A model generated the notes under the pieces. It was not told where the DNA came from. It did not search any database and saw only the letters and a list, made by a program, of their open reading frames with translations. From Deltaproteobacteria bacterium (lineage in GTDB: Bacteria; Myxococcota; Myxococcia; Myxococcales; 40CM-4-68-19), in the NCBI GenBank assembly GCA_018266095.1, contig JAFEBC010000456.1, forward strand, positions 1-5,608: a stretch of DNA of 5,608 nucleotides. Reading direction: 5' to 3'. The number at the start of each line of letters is the position of its first letter. Positions within the stretch are counted from its first letter, which is position 1. Made by a program: the position numbers and the translations under genes. Shown in pieces: positions 1 to 5,289 of the stretch.

Positions 1-1
1 C

Positions 2-82
2 ATGGGGCGTGCCGAGCGCGAAACCACGCCGCTGCCGATGGCGGCCTGGCTGCTCGCCGCTGCGCGGGGGTGTGCGCGATGA
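2..82 (+). CDS. 3' end of an upstream gene or small ORF, unidentified
   Basis: The frame beginning at base 2 is open from the window edge to a TGA at 80-82. That stop overlaps the ATG at 79 of the replication gene (ATGA), the same junction used twice further down this operon. At most 26 codons are visible (ATG at base 2), ending LLAAARGCAR. The residues match no family I recognise. In inoviruses this position is often a small regulator or ssDNA-binding protein, but that is inference from position only. The frame of the next gene is also open to the window edge, so this reading rests mainly on the overlap architecture. Confidence 0.35.
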   Translation: MGRAERETTPLPMAAWLLAAARGCAR

Positions 83-912
83 TGGCGGTGGAGGCGCGAA
101 GCGCCGGGCTTGTCTCAGTTCCAACAACGGGGACGCCCGGTGACTTCCACATTCGCGCCGCAGGCGCGGCCCTCCGGGACGAGGTGGGCGCGTTCCCGCT
201 CGACCGCGAAGCGCGCCGCCTCTCGCAGTTGCGCATGCACGTGGGTTTCGCGGCGCGAGCCCACGCCGTCAGCGAGAAGGGCCAGCGCAGCGATGTGCCA
301 TGGATGGTGACGCTCACCTACGCGGGCGACAACTCCGACTGGCGTCCGGACCACATCAAGGCCGCGTTGCAGGCCGTGCGCAAGTGGGCACAGCGCCGCT
401 CCTTCGCGCTCCGCTACGTGTGGGTCGCCGAGCTCCAAAAGCGCGGCGTCATCCACTACCACATCTGCATCTGGCTCCCGCGCGGCGTGCGCATGCCCAA
501 GTGGGACACGCGCGGCTGGTGGACCCACGGCATGAGCAATCGCATCGTGGCGCGCCACGCCACCGCGTACCTCATGAAGTACCTCTCGAAAGGCACCGAC
601 TATGGGCAACTTCCTCGCGGCGCACGCGCCTACGGTGTGGGTGGCCTGGATCACTCTCTTCGCCGTGCTCGCCGCTGGCTTCGTCTGCCTGCGTTCGTGC
701 AGGGCAATTCTTCGGTCTGGGACAAGTGGCAGCGCGTGCGCGGCGGCGGATGGGCGTCGCCTGCTGGCGAGCATCTGCCATCCGAGTTCCGGCTTGTCCT
801 CGTCGCAGGCGTCCGCTGCGTGCAGCGTGTTGCTCGCCATGCTCTATCCATCGCCGCGGCAGGGCCGTTCTCCTGGCTCGCCGACCGGCCTACCGCGCTG
901 AGGTTCGCATGA
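79..912 (+). CDS. Rolling-circle replication initiator (phage Rep, pII-like, HUH endonuclease)
   Basis: This is the initiator that nicks the double-stranded replicative form at the plus origin, stays covalently attached through a tyrosine and starts rolling-circle replication. Numbering from ATG 79 (277 aa), motif I is TLTY at 78-81 and the metal-binding HUH-type motif is HYH at 126-128. The catalytic motif reads YLMKYLSK, with Tyr164 and Tyr168 spaced YxxxY as in the phiX174 gpA class. The C-terminal part contains LPRGARAYGVGGLD, a typical stretch after the catalytic tyrosines in inoviral Reps. ATG 79 is chosen because it overlaps the upstream stop as ATGA. ATG 82 and GTG 70 are in frame, and the frame is open to the window edge, so an upstream extension cannot be excluded. 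The stop overlaps the next start (ATGA at 909-912). Confidence 0.9.
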   Translation: MMAVEARSAGLVSVPTTGTPGDFHIRAAGAALRDEVGAFPLDREARRLSQLRMHVGFAARAHAVSEKGQRSDVPWMVTLTYAGDNSDWRPDHIKAALQAVRKWAQRRSFALRYVWVAELQKRGVIHYHICIWLPRGVRMPKWDTRGWWTHGMSNRIVARHATAYLMKYLSKGTDYGQLPRGARAYGVGGLDHSLRRARRWLRLPAFVQGNSSVWDKWQRVRGGGWASPAGEHLPSEFRLVLVAGVRCVQRVARHALSIAAAGPFSWLADRPTALRFA

Positions 913-1028
913 TCGCAATCGTCTTCGTGGCGTGGTTCCTCGCCATGGCCGACCGCCCCGCCTGCGAGGCGCCTGTTGTTCTTCTCGACGCCGACAAGTG
1001 CGGCCCCGCTGTCAGTGGGCGTCGTTGA
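909..1028 (+). CDS. 39-aa small membrane/exported phage peptide
   Basis: The ATG overlaps the Rep stop codon as ATGA, so translation is probably coupled to Rep. The 39-aa product starts with a hydrophobic stretch (IAIVFVAWFLAMA, residues 2-14) and continues with a short polar tail holding two cysteines (Cys19, Cys31) and ending SGRR. There is no charged n-region, so this could be an uncleaved membrane peptide, like the small pVII/pIX coat proteins of Ff phages, or a short secreted peptide. Its position between Rep and the coat genes is where inoviruses keep such tiny ORFs. I know of no closer functional assignment. It is below usual gene-caller size cut-offs. Confidence 0.55.
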   Translation: MIAIVFVAWFLAMADRPACEAPVVLLDADKCGPAVSGRR

Positions 1029-1032
1029 AGTC

Positions 1033-1521
1033 ATGCGGTCGGAGCATGGGCCGGTGATCGCGCGCCGGCTCGCGCGTCTGTTCGGTGCTGTGGCGAACTT
1101 CGCCGCGCTCGTGGCGCTCGCGTGCGCCGCCGCCGCCGTCTGCATCAGCGAGGCCAAGGCTCAGACCGCGTGCACGGATCAGTGGGAGTTGAGCGGGCAA
1201 AGCTTCAGCGTGACGCTCGCGGGCGTGACGGGCGCGACCTACTGCGCTGCGGAGGCCGCGCGGCTCGCGGGCTACGGGTCGTACACGGTGGGCAACTGCG
1301 CGGCCAGCGACACCGGCGCGAGCTACGACCTCTTGCAGAACGGCGTGTTCCAAGAGTCGCGCACGTGGGTTCGCCTGCCGGCGGGCTGCGGTACCGCGGC
1401 GCCGCCCGATGGCCCCGCGTCCTCCGTCGAGTTCACCGGCACCGAGCCCGGAAACCTCCTGCTCTGGGGCGTCCTCGTGATGATCTTCGGGATTGGCTAC
1501 ATCGGAGGTCGCCAGCGATGA
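1033..1521 (+). CDS. Exported four-cysteine protein with C-terminal membrane anchor, probable minor virion protein
   Basis: I do not recognise the family. From ATG 1033 the product is 162 aa. A basic start (RRLAR, 11-15) and a hydrophobic Ala-rich core (about 17-38) lead to a good signal-peptidase site after AKA (residue 43). The exported domain has four cysteines (47, 71, 89, 119), enough for two disulfides, and then a Pro/Gly linker. A transmembrane helix at about 141-157 (NLLLWGVLVMIFGIGYI) is followed by a basic end, GGRQR. This fits an inner-membrane-anchored protein waiting to join the virion, as phage minor coat proteins do. The start is uncertain: GTG 1054 has GGAG at 1041-1044 with a 9-nt spacer and still leaves a full signal peptide, while TTG 976 is unlikely. 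The stop overlaps the next ATG. Confidence 0.8.
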   Translation: MRSEHGPVIARRLARLFGAVANFAALVALACAAAAVCISEAKAQTACTDQWELSGQSFSVTLAGVTGATYCAAEAARLAGYGSYTVGNCAASDTGASYDLLQNGVFQESRTWVRLPAGCGTAAPPDGPASSVEFTGTEPGNLLLWGVLVMIFGIGYIGGRQR

Positions 1522-1637
1522 GCGAAGCCGTGGCGTGGTACCTCGGCAAGTGCCTGCTCAGCTGGTGCCTCGGCTGGGCCGGTGGCGCGCTGCAAATCTG
1601 GACCCGGCAGCTTCTCGAAAAGGCCACCAGCGAATGA
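1518..1637 (+). CDS. 39-aa membrane peptide, pVII/pIX-like minor coat candidate
   Basis: The ATG overlaps the preceding stop (ATGA) and has a strong ribosome binding site, GGAGGT at 1504-1509, with an 8-nt spacer. The 39-aa product has a hydrophobic, Trp- and Cys-containing middle (about residues 6-27; Trp7, Cys12, Trp16, Cys17, Trp20). It ends in an amphipathic basic/acidic tail, TRQLLEKATSE. There is no signal peptide. Size, membrane character and position just before the major coat gene match the small minor coat proteins (pVII and pIX) that cap the first-extruded end of filamentous virions. Assignment to pVII or pIX specifically is inference, because these peptides diverge beyond recognition between phages. 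Confidence 0.7.
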   Translation: MSEAVAWYLGKCLLSWCLGWAGGALQIWTRQLLEKATSE

Positions 1638-1645
1638 CACAACCT

Positions 1646-1672
1646 CCGCGCGGCGCTGGCCCTTCCGCGCGG
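1646..1672. repeat. 8-bp inverted repeat hairpin upstream of the major coat gene
   Basis: CCGCGCGG occurs at 1646-1653 and again at 1665-1672. The octamer is itself palindromic, so the two copies can pair as an 8-bp GC stem with an 11-nt loop. It sits in the 68-bp gap between the small membrane peptide and the coat gene. There is no T-run after it, so a simple intrinsic terminator is unlikely. It may act as an mRNA processing or stability element for the abundant coat transcript, or be chance in GC-rich sequence. I see no convincing -35/-10 pair in this gap. Confidence 0.4.
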
Positions 1673-1705
1673 TGGCTTTCCAACCCGGGCCGTGGAGATC
1701 CAGCA

Positions 1706-1927
1706 ATGGACAAGCGCATCACCCGCGGCCTCGTGGCCGCTTCCCTGACCGCTGGCGCGGTCGCCGCCAACGCCGCCGTGCCGGCCGGCACCGAAGCCGT
1801 GTTCACCGGTCTGGCGACCGACTTCGGCACGATCCTGGGCTACGGCTACACGCTCATGGGCGTGGTCGTGGCCGGTCTGATCGTCCTCGGCCTGGTCAAG
1901 AAGGTCGCCAAGAAGTCGTCCAGCTAA
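1706..1927 (+). CDS. Major coat protein precursor (pVIII-like)
   Basis: This is the main structural subunit of the virion; thousands of copies form the helical sheath around the ssDNA. The 73-aa precursor begins with a basic n-region (MDKRITRG) and an Ala-rich core. The likely cleavage site is after ANA at residue 23, leaving a mature protein of 50 aa, the same length as Ff pVIII. The mature form has the expected three parts: an N-terminal acidic surface region (AVPAGTEAVF...TDF), a hydrophobic helix (about residues 43-63), and a basic C-terminus (KKVAKKSSS) that faces the DNA. GGAG at 1694-1697 lies 8 nt before ATG 1706. The gene is flanked by hairpins on both sides, consistent with separate high-level expression. 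Confidence 0.93.
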   Translation: MDKRITRGLVAASLTAGAVAANAAVPAGTEAVFTGLATDFGTILGYGYTLMGVVVAGLIVLGLVKKVAKKSSS

Positions 1928-1978
1928 TCGAGTCCTTCCCCTTGGCCCCGCGCAGCGGGGCCTTGGGGAAGGATTCGA
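1928..1978 (+). terminator. Large hairpin after the major coat gene, probable transcription terminator/attenuator
   Basis: Starting one base after the coat stop codon, 23-nt arms at 1928-1950 and 1956-1978 pair almost fully. There is one G-T wobble near the base and one 2-nt T-T internal loop; the apex CCCCGC/GCGGGG can close to a 3-nt GCA loop. Ff phages have a terminator at exactly this position, which lowers expression of the downstream gIII relative to gVIII. No U-tract follows, because ACGGAGCGATC leads directly to the next start. It may therefore be a leaky attenuator, a 3' stability element for coat mRNA, or a structural DNA signal. Confidence 0.75.
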
Positions 1979-1988
1979 CGGAGCGATC

Positions 1989-3440
1989 ATGAAAGCGTGG
2001 GTCTTGTTTGCGGCCGTGGGGCTGCTCATGGGCGGCGCGGCACACGCGCAGGGCGTGGTCTATACCAGCAATGGCGGGTCGTACATGATCCAAGACGCGG
2101 AGCTAGCGTCAAAGATCAACGCCAAGAACGCAGTGGACCGCATCCTTTCGCAAGTGCCGAGCGGCGATGTGACATTCAAAGAGACCATCAAGCCGACCAT
2201 CGGCAAGGTGGATGTACCGATGAATGCCTCGCGCAGCATCCCGTGGTCGAAGGTGGCGGGGGTGGCGGCGGCTGCGTCGGGATGGGTGGCGATCGGCTCG
2301 GCGGTGTACAGCGTGTATGAGGCCGTGCGCGCAAAACCGAACGGCTCGGGCGGCGTGGACTACGACGAGGGCGCGGATCAGGTGACCGTCGATAGCTACG
2401 TGGCGTCAGGCTTCGGCAAAACCGCGTCTGGCGCTTCGAAGGCCGAGGCGTGCAGCGCGCTTGCGCCGCTCATCGCGGCGTCGTTCTCGTCGGGTACGAA
2501 CTCCGCGAGCTTGTCGGGCTCGATTGATGGGTATGGCAGTTGCCAGATTCAAGGCACGACTAGAAGCTGCTCGACGCCGAACAACTGCACCCAGTCGTCA
2601 TGGGGGCCGCAGTTGGTGAACGTCCAGAAGAACGGAACGCAGCAGACCTGTCCGCCTTCAATCGACTTTGGCAACCCGGCCAACAGCATCCCGGGCGGGT
2701 TGCCGCCGGGGCCTGATGGCAAGTGCAAGACCGGCCGCTACAGCACGCCGATCACGATTGCCCAGTTGGCGAACAAGATCGAGAACGGCGGCGACGCCGT
2801 GAAGGAAAAGGCGAAGGACATTATTTCGGAGGCCGCTGCGGGGCCGGGTGGCAACGTCCAGCCAGAGAACTGGGGGCCGACCCAGTTGGGCGGGCCGTCC
2901 AGCGTCCAGCAGCCGGCATCGACGACGACCACCAGCAGCCCAAGCGGTGGCACGACGACGACCACGACGAACACGACGAACAACATCACGTATCAGGGCA
3001 ACACCTACAACTACACGACGACCGTCTCGACGACGACCGGCGACACCACGACGACGACGACGACGAACGGCGGCGCGGGCACGCAAGGTGACGTTGAGGT
3101 CTGCGGCCTACCGGGCAAGCCCGCGTGCAAGATCGACGAGACAGGCACGCCGAGCGATGCGCCGGTAGACACCGCGATCCGTGCGGTTGTCGATCCGCTC
3201 AAGACCGCGCCCAACAGCACCGAGAAACCGGCTAGCCTCGGCTGGAATTTCTCTCTCGGCATGCCGGCTGGCGTGTGCTCGCCGCTCAAGTTCGGTTCGC
3301 GGCTCGGAGAGTTCACCGTCGATATCTGCACGAATCCGCTCGTGCTGTTCCTGCGCGCCGTGTGGGCCTGGGCGCTCTCGCTCGGCGTGGCTATCTACGG
3401 CTGGAAGCGCACCAACGAAGTCATGCAGGGAGGTACTTGA
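1989..3440 (+). CDS. pIII-like adsorption protein, TspB family
   Basis: This is the tip protein expected to bind the host receptor (typically a pilus) and to release the virion from the membrane. The 483-aa product has a signal peptide cut after AHA (residue 20), a hydrophobic stretch at about 89-110, a cysteine-bearing middle region (first Cys155, including SCSTPNNC), and a Thr-rich low-complexity linker at about 311-359. After the linker come a second cysteine region (VCGLPGKPAC), a C-terminal membrane helix at about 450-471 and a basic tail (WKRTNE). N-terminal domains, flexible linker, C-domain and anchor match the Ff pIII plan. The overall style matches the TspB proteins of Neisseria/Xanthomonas-type inoviruses. 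CGGAG at 1979-1983 sits 5 nt before ATG 1989. The stop overlaps the next start as TGATG. Confidence 0.85.
   Translation: MKAWVLFAAVGLLMGGAAHAQGVVYTSNGGSYMIQDAELASKINAKNAVDRILSQVPSGDVTFKETIKPTIGKVDVPMNASRSIPWSKVAGVAAAASGWVAIGSAVYSVYEAVRAKPNGSGGVDYDEGADQVTVDSYVASGFGKTASGASKAEACSALAPLIAASFSSGTNSASLSGSIDGYGSCQIQGTTRSCSTPNNCTQSSWGPQLVNVQKNGTQQTCPPSIDFGNPANSIPGGLPPGPDGKCKTGRYSTPITIAQLANKIENGGDAVKEKAKDIISEAAAGPGGNVQPENWGPTQLGGPSSVQQPASTTTTSSPSGGTTTTTTNTTNNITYQGNTYNYTTTVSTTTGDTTTTTTTNGGAGTQGDVEVCGLPGKPACKIDETGTPSDAPVDTAIRAVVDPLKTAPNSTEKPASLGWNFSLGMPAGVCSPLKFGSRLGEFTVDICTNPLVLFLRAVWAWALSLGVAIYGWKRTNEVMQGGT
2919..3065 (+). repeat. ACG/ACC triplet-rich stretch encoding the Thr-rich linker
   Basis: Runs of ACG and ACC codons encode clusters of threonine in the pIII-like protein, including a run of about seven Thr codons at 3045-3065. 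The DNA is an imperfect trinucleotide repeat, so copy number can change by slippage in whole codons without breaking the frame. It codes for a flexible, probably extended linker analogous to the glycine-rich linkers of Ff pIII. It is part of the gene, not an independent element. Confidence 0.8.
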
Positions 3441-3766
3441 TGCCCATCTTCGCCGCTCTCGTCGTCAAGCTCTTTGGCAGCCTCTACGCGGTCTTCGCGC
3501 TCATCCTCGGCCGGAAGGTTGCAGTGATCGCCTCGGCGGTCGCCACAATCAGCACCGCCACGTTGGCGCTCACCGCTGCCGTCTCGGCCATCGTCTCGCC
3601 GTTCCTCTCGGCCGTGCCACCGGGCATCGGCACGGCGGTGTGGCTCGTGCTGCCCGACAACTTCGGTGCGATCACGGCGGCATTCTTCGCCGTCGATTCG
3701 TCGCTCTCGTTGTTCGCGTGGTACAGGCGAAACATCCTCATGACCGCGCAGATTGCGGGGGCCTGA
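3440..3766 (+). CDS. DUF2523 / pVI-like minor coat membrane protein
   Basis: The 108-aa protein is almost entirely hydrophobic. Likely membrane segments lie at about residues 3-24, 27-59 and 64-95, separated by short basic loops (GRK at 24-26) and ending in YRRN. The stretch LPDNFGAITAAFFAVD followed by W-Y-R-R near the C-terminus is characteristic of the DUF2523 family, which sits between the pIII-like gene and zot in many inoviruses. It is considered the counterpart of pVI, the partner of pIII at the virion end extruded last. The start is clear: GGGAGGT at 3428-3434 is 5 nt before ATG 3440, which overlaps the previous stop. Its own stop overlaps the zot start (TGATG). Confidence 0.85.
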   Translation: MPIFAALVVKLFGSLYAVFALILGRKVAVIASAVATISTATLALTAAVSAIVSPFLSAVPPGIGTAVWLVLPDNFGAITAAFFAVDSSLSLFAWYRRNILMTAQIAGA

Positions 3767-4578
3767 TGCCGACCTACGTAGTGACCGGCAAGCTCGGCGG
3801 CGGCAAGACGTTGGCGATGGTCGGGCGCATGCGTGAGTACATCGAACAGGGCCGGCCGGTCGCAACCAACATCACGCTGCACCTCGGCAAGCTCTCGAAG
3901 AGGCAGCCGAAAGCGCCGGTCTACCGCCTGCCGGATCGGCCCACCGCCGAAGACCTGCGTGCGCTCGGGCCGGTGCACTCCACCGGCCGCGAGGAACTCA
4001 ACGGCGCGCTCGTGCTCGACGAGTGCGGAACTTGGCTCAACTCGCGCGCCTGGAACGACAAGGGCCGCGCCGATCTGCTCGACTTCTTCCTCCACGCGCG
4101 CAAGCTCGGGTGGGATGTGTTCCTCATCGTCCAGAATCTGACGCTGCTCGACAAGCAGCTACGCGAGGCGCTTGCGGAGTACTACGTGATCTGCCGCCGC
4201 CTCGACCGCCTGCGCATTCCGTTCGTCGGCCGCGCGCTCTCCGCGATCACATTCGGCCTCGTCGAGGGCCGCATGCCCAAGGTGCACTTGGCGACGGTGC
4301 GCTACGGCATCGGACCATCGAGCGTGCATGCCGAGACATGGACTTATCGCGGCGTGGATCTCTATGGCGCGTACGAGACGACGCAGGTAGTCGGCACCGA
4401 GCGCGAAGGCACCTTCTGCTACCTCGTGCCCAACCCGCGCAAGCCCGGTGAGCGCCCACCGCTCAAGCCGAAGCTCCCGGCCGTGGCGAAGGCCAGCGGC
4501 CTGGGCCGCGATGAGGCGTGGCGATGGGCCGCGCGATACGTGGCCGGCCTCCCTTCCTCAAGACCGGCAACCGCGTAG
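3766..4578 (+). CDS. zot: Zot-domain phage assembly ATPase (pI-like)
   Basis: This is the inner-membrane motor that strips ssDNA-binding protein from the genome and extrudes the phage. The 270-aa product has Walker A GKLGGGKT at residues 8-15 and Walker B ALVLDE, with Asp85-Glu86, followed by CGTWLNSR. A further conserved block at 119-124 (FLIVQN) contains Gln123. The Zot ATPase domain is complete. No convincing transmembrane helix follows; the best candidate (about 150-163, FVGRALSAITFGLV) is short and interrupted by Arg. The C-terminus is Pro/Lys-rich and then Ala/Arg-rich. Ff pI and cholera-phage Zot are longer (about 350-400 aa) and membrane-spanning, so this one is short. No Shine-Dalgarno is obvious; the TGATG overlap suggests coupling. 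Confidence 0.9.
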   Translation: MPTYVVTGKLGGGKTLAMVGRMREYIEQGRPVATNITLHLGKLSKRQPKAPVYRLPDRPTAEDLRALGPVHSTGREELNGALVLDECGTWLNSRAWNDKGRADLLDFFLHARKLGWDVFLIVQNLTLLDKQLREALAEYYVICRRLDRLRIPFVGRALSAITFGLVEGRMPKVHLATVRYGIGPSSVHAETWTYRGVDLYGAYETTQVVGTEREGTFCYLVPNPRKPGERPPLKPKLPAVAKASGLGRDEAWRWAARYVAGLPSSRPATA

Positions 4579-4592
4579 GGCGCGCCAATGCG

Positions 4593-4630
4593 CCGGGTCA
4601 GTGGCGCGCAGCGCCGGAGGACAGACCCGG
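4593..4630. repeat. Nested inverted repeat
   Basis: The outer arms CCGGGTC (4593-4599) and GACCCGG (4624-4630) are perfect complements. They enclose an inner perfect hairpin, GGCGC (4603-4607) and GCGCC (4611-4615), around a GCA loop. GGAGGACA between the inner and outer right arms stays unpaired. An alternative hairpin at 4624-4644 (GACCCGGC with GCCGGTC, one bulged C, loop CAGCAT) would compete for the outer right arm. Such stacked stems resemble single-strand DNA signals of filamentous phages. There is no T-tract after either stem. Confidence 0.55.
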
Positions 4631-4658
4631 CCAGCATGCCGGTCCCAAGCAGCCCTCT

Positions 4659-4683
4659 TTTCGGGGCATCGCGGTGCCCGAAA
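4659..4683. repeat. 25-bp imperfect dyad just upstream of the recombinase
   Basis: TTTCGGG (4659-4665) pairs with CCCGAAA (4677-4683). CA/TG extends the stem by two pairs after one bulged G, leaving a 6-nt centre, TCGCGG. Length and symmetry are compatible with a serine-recombinase dimer site (such sites are around 25-28 bp), and it lies 18 bp before the recombinase start. It could therefore be a crossover or operator site. It could equally be a transcriptional stem. No T-run follows it on the + strand. Confidence 0.45.
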
Positions 4684-4700
4684 CTCGCTAGCCTCACGTG

Positions 4701-5289
4701 ATGCTCGTCGGATACGCAAGAGTCTCGACGCAGCAACAGGAAACGGCCCTACAGCGCGCGGCGTTCAAGCGGGCGGGGGTCCGTCGGGTGATCGAAGAAA
4801 AAGCGCTCTGGCGGGGCCGCTAGACCCCTCCTCGAAGCCCTCATAGGCCAACTGCGCCCCGGGGATGTGCTCGTTGTCTACAAGATCGACCGGCTTGCGC
4901 GTTCGCTTTCCGACTTGCTGCGACTTCTGGAACGCATCGCCACGTGCGGCGCGTCATTTCGCTCGCTCACCGAGCCCATTGAAACGGAGACACCGGCCGG
5001 GCGCCTCATGCTGCAGATGCTCGGTGCCTTCGCCGAGTTCGAGCGCGCCGTCATCCGCGAACGCTGCGAGGCGGGCCGGCGTGAGGCAAGGGTGCGCGGC
5101 GTGCGCTTCGGCCGTCCGCCCAAGCTGCCGCCCGATGAGGTCGAGGCGCTGCTCGCCGAGGGCCTGAGCTATGCTGCGATCGCTCGCCGGTACCGAGTCA
5201 ACCCTTCGTGCGTCTCGCGGCTGGCGGCTGCACTGCGAGGAGACGATGGGCGTTCAAGATCGCGAGTGGTATCGGGACAGGCTCCGTGA
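4701..5289 (+). pseudogene. Serine recombinase (resolvase/invertase family), frameshifted
   Basis: The reading frame from ATG 4701 encodes the resolvase N-terminus, GYARVSTQ, with the catalytic Ser9 and Arg7. After ...VIEEK it runs into a TAG at about 4827. The remainder continues one base over: from an AAG at 4801 it reads KRSGGAARPLLEALIGQL. It then has YKIDRLARSL with Asp63-Arg64 and Arg67 in the joined numbering, AFAEFERAVIRERC, and a C-terminal helix-turn-helix at about 142-178. Joined, the product would be about 195 aa, the normal size of a small serine recombinase. The break falls in the A5 run at 4798-4802; one A fewer restores the frame. The cause could be a real disabling indel, a sequencing error in a homopolymer, or +1 recoding. 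GTG 4867 could start the C-terminal fragment, which lacks the nucleophile. No Shine-Dalgarno precedes 4701; GTG 4698 is an alternative start. Confidence 0.85.

Larger units (their letters stand above)
4579..4700. other. Structured intergenic region after zot, candidate replication/packaging or recombination region
   Basis: This 122-bp gap has no gene and is packed with inverted repeats: GGCGC/GCGCC at 4579-4594; a nested cruciform at 4593-4630; a bulged hairpin at 4624-4644; and a dyad at 4659-4683. An 8-bp palindrome, TCACGTGA, overlaps the recombinase start at 4694-4701. In Ff phages the main intergenic region holds the origins and the packaging hairpin. This is the only comparable gap in the window, so it is a candidate, but the region 5' of the window could equally hold those sites. 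The structure could also simply terminate the zot operon. Confidence 0.5.
1..5289 (+). mobile_element. Filamentous phage (inovirus) prophage, left end outside window
   Basis: The gene order is Rep, small membrane peptides, major coat, pIII-like adhesin, pVI-like DUF2523 protein and Zot/pI ATPase, all on one strand. This is the standard Inoviridae plan. The diagnostic parts are the HUH/YxxxY initiator, a 73-aa coat preprotein with a 50-aa mature form, and a Walker-box Zot protein. The block ends against a chromosomal alaA gene, so it is integrated. The right boundary is not defined: it could lie in the gap at 4579-4700 if the recombinase is a neighbour rather than part of the phage, after the recombinase at 5289, or as far as about 5530. 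No pIV secretin is present in the window; many inoviruses borrow a host secretin. I see no dif-like XerCD core site here. Confidence 0.85.

Noticed and set aside
115..840. Long minus-strand open frame (241 codons) opposite Rep
   Set aside because: It is antisense to a gene with clear HUH and Tyr motifs. The translation is Arg/Ala/His-rich low-information sequence, typical of a GC-rich shadow frame.
602..901. Plus-strand open frame within Rep with a hydrophobic start (MGNFLAAHAPTVWVAW)
   Set aside because: Rep C-terminal sequence (ARAYGVGGLD...) is family-like across the same bases, and no ribosome site precedes 602. An overlapping membrane peptide is possible but not supported.
651..1157. 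Minus-strand open frame of 168 codons, possible repressor
   Set aside because: No helix-turn-helix or other recognisable motif. It overlaps three + strand genes joined by start-stop overlaps.
2919..3065. CRISPR-like or tandem repeat array
   Set aside because: The repeat unit is a codon triplet inside a coding frame; there are no regular spacers.
2658..3086. Minus- and plus-strand frames across the Thr-codon tract
   Set aside because: They are shadows of the ACG triplet repeats, giving poly-Arg, poly-Val or poly-Asp runs.
4798..4802. Programmed -1 frameshift like that of IS transposases
   Set aside because: The continuing frame lies +1 (or -2) from the first frame, so the usual -1 slippage would not reach it.
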